Origin: Acidobacteriaceae bacterium KBS 83
Lineage (GTDB): Bacteria; Acidobacteriota; Terriglobia; Terriglobales; Acidobacteriaceae
Assembly (NCBI GenBank): GCA_000381585.1
Contig: KB906737.1
Coordinates: forward strand, 62,001-126,000
Direction: 5' to 3'
Length of the DNA stretch: 64,000 bases
Shown here piece after piece: positions 63,825-64,000 of the stretch (its first letter is position 1; the number at the start of each line of letters is the position of its first letter). Both the position numbers and the translations under genes were made by a program. The notes beneath the pieces were generated by a model. That model had not been told where the DNA came from and ran no database searches. It was given only the letters and a program-made list of their open reading frames with translations.

Positions 63825-64000
63825 CTAAGCGAAGAGCACGGCAACCGGCGCGCCCACGTGATAGCTCCGGTCTGTTGCGGTCAGCTTGCCGCTGTGCGTA
63901 TCGCGCGCGAAGACCGCGACGTTCTGCGTGTCCTGATTGGAGACCACGAGCCACTTCTCTGAAGGATCGAGCGTGAAGTCACGCGGATTCTTGCCTCCGG
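63825..64000 (-). CDS. Lactonase-family (YbhE-like beta-propeller) protein, 3' end only
   Basis: Partial gene, cut at the right edge of the window. The reading frame on the minus strand encodes GGKNPRDFTLDPSEKWLVVSN, QDTQNVAVFARDTHSGKL and ends VGAPVAVLFA before TAG (63825-63827). The GKNPRDF...WLVVSNQDTQNV block is typical of the last blade of seven-bladed 6-phosphogluconolactonase-like propellers. It is convergent with mlaF, 15 bp between stops. Confidence 0.85.
   Translation of the reverse strand, partial: GGKNPRDFTLDPSEKWLVVSNQDTQNVAVFARDTHSGKLTATDRSYHVGAPVAVLFA

Overview
The window reads as chromosomal DNA from an Acidobacteriota bacterium, most likely of the family Acidobacteriaceae (Terriglobia). 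This rests on recognised protein types: an Oar-like TonB receptor with an N-terminal carboxypeptidase-regulatory domain, BshA, a fused E1 alpha/beta dehydrogenase, a K+-independent membrane pyrophosphatase, Ig-decorated secreted proteins and a HAF-repeat protein. It also rests on high GC and tight gene packing after about 12.5 kb. Genus cannot be fixed from the sequence alone.

Region 1 (1-12.4 kb) is accessory and mostly secreted or carbohydrate-related. It holds a sugar-nucleotide epimerase, two convergent paralogous right-handed beta-helix proteins with one and three C-terminal Ig-like modules, a 0.9 kb non-coding stretch with a structured leader, a heparinase II/III-type lyase, a copper-radical oxidase carried behind eight Ig-like modules, and a HAF-repeat protein that ends at a strong terminator. 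A tRNA-Val(UAC) gene lies just beyond, with its 3' end facing this block.

Region 2 (12.7-28.5 kb) is housekeeping: a ChbG/HpnK-type deacetylase next to bshA (bacillithiol), a small membrane protein behind a hairpin that overlaps its ribosome-binding site, a LytS-type kinase, ribA, and a compact osmoprotectant ABC operon ending in a DinB-family gene. A P-loop kinase follows, then a glycolytic cluster gap-ridA-pgk-(membrane protein)-tpiA-PNPOx, a Rieske ferredoxin/DUF5076 pair, a zinc-ribbon gene with an alpha/beta-hydrolase that lacks the usual nucleophile, and a receiver protein.

Region 3 (28.6-43.3 kb) has the fused 2-oxoacid dehydrogenase E1, hppA with a promoter and terminator, an RsbU-type phosphatase, an MscS channel, a three-gene unit (M20 peptidase, membrane protein, DUF255 thioredoxin protein), an alpha/beta-hydrolase with glycerate 2-kinase, and small receiver-like proteins.

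Region 4 (43.5-64 kb) has a cytochrome c maturation cluster (ccmF, ccmH, a CcmI-like protein, a frameshifted phosphoesterase and a secreted/anchored protein), the TonB receptor, htpX, stress-type small proteins including a LEA-like secreted protein, a PDZ histidine kinase with an NtrC-like regulator, a DUF1508 protein, mlaE-mlaF, and the 3' end of a lactonase-family gene running off the right edge.

No integrase, insertion sequence, phage gene, CRISPR array or defence system was recognised. The most unusual material is the Ig-module family of region 1, several enzymes with altered key residues, and two hairpins placed to affect translation or mRNA processing.
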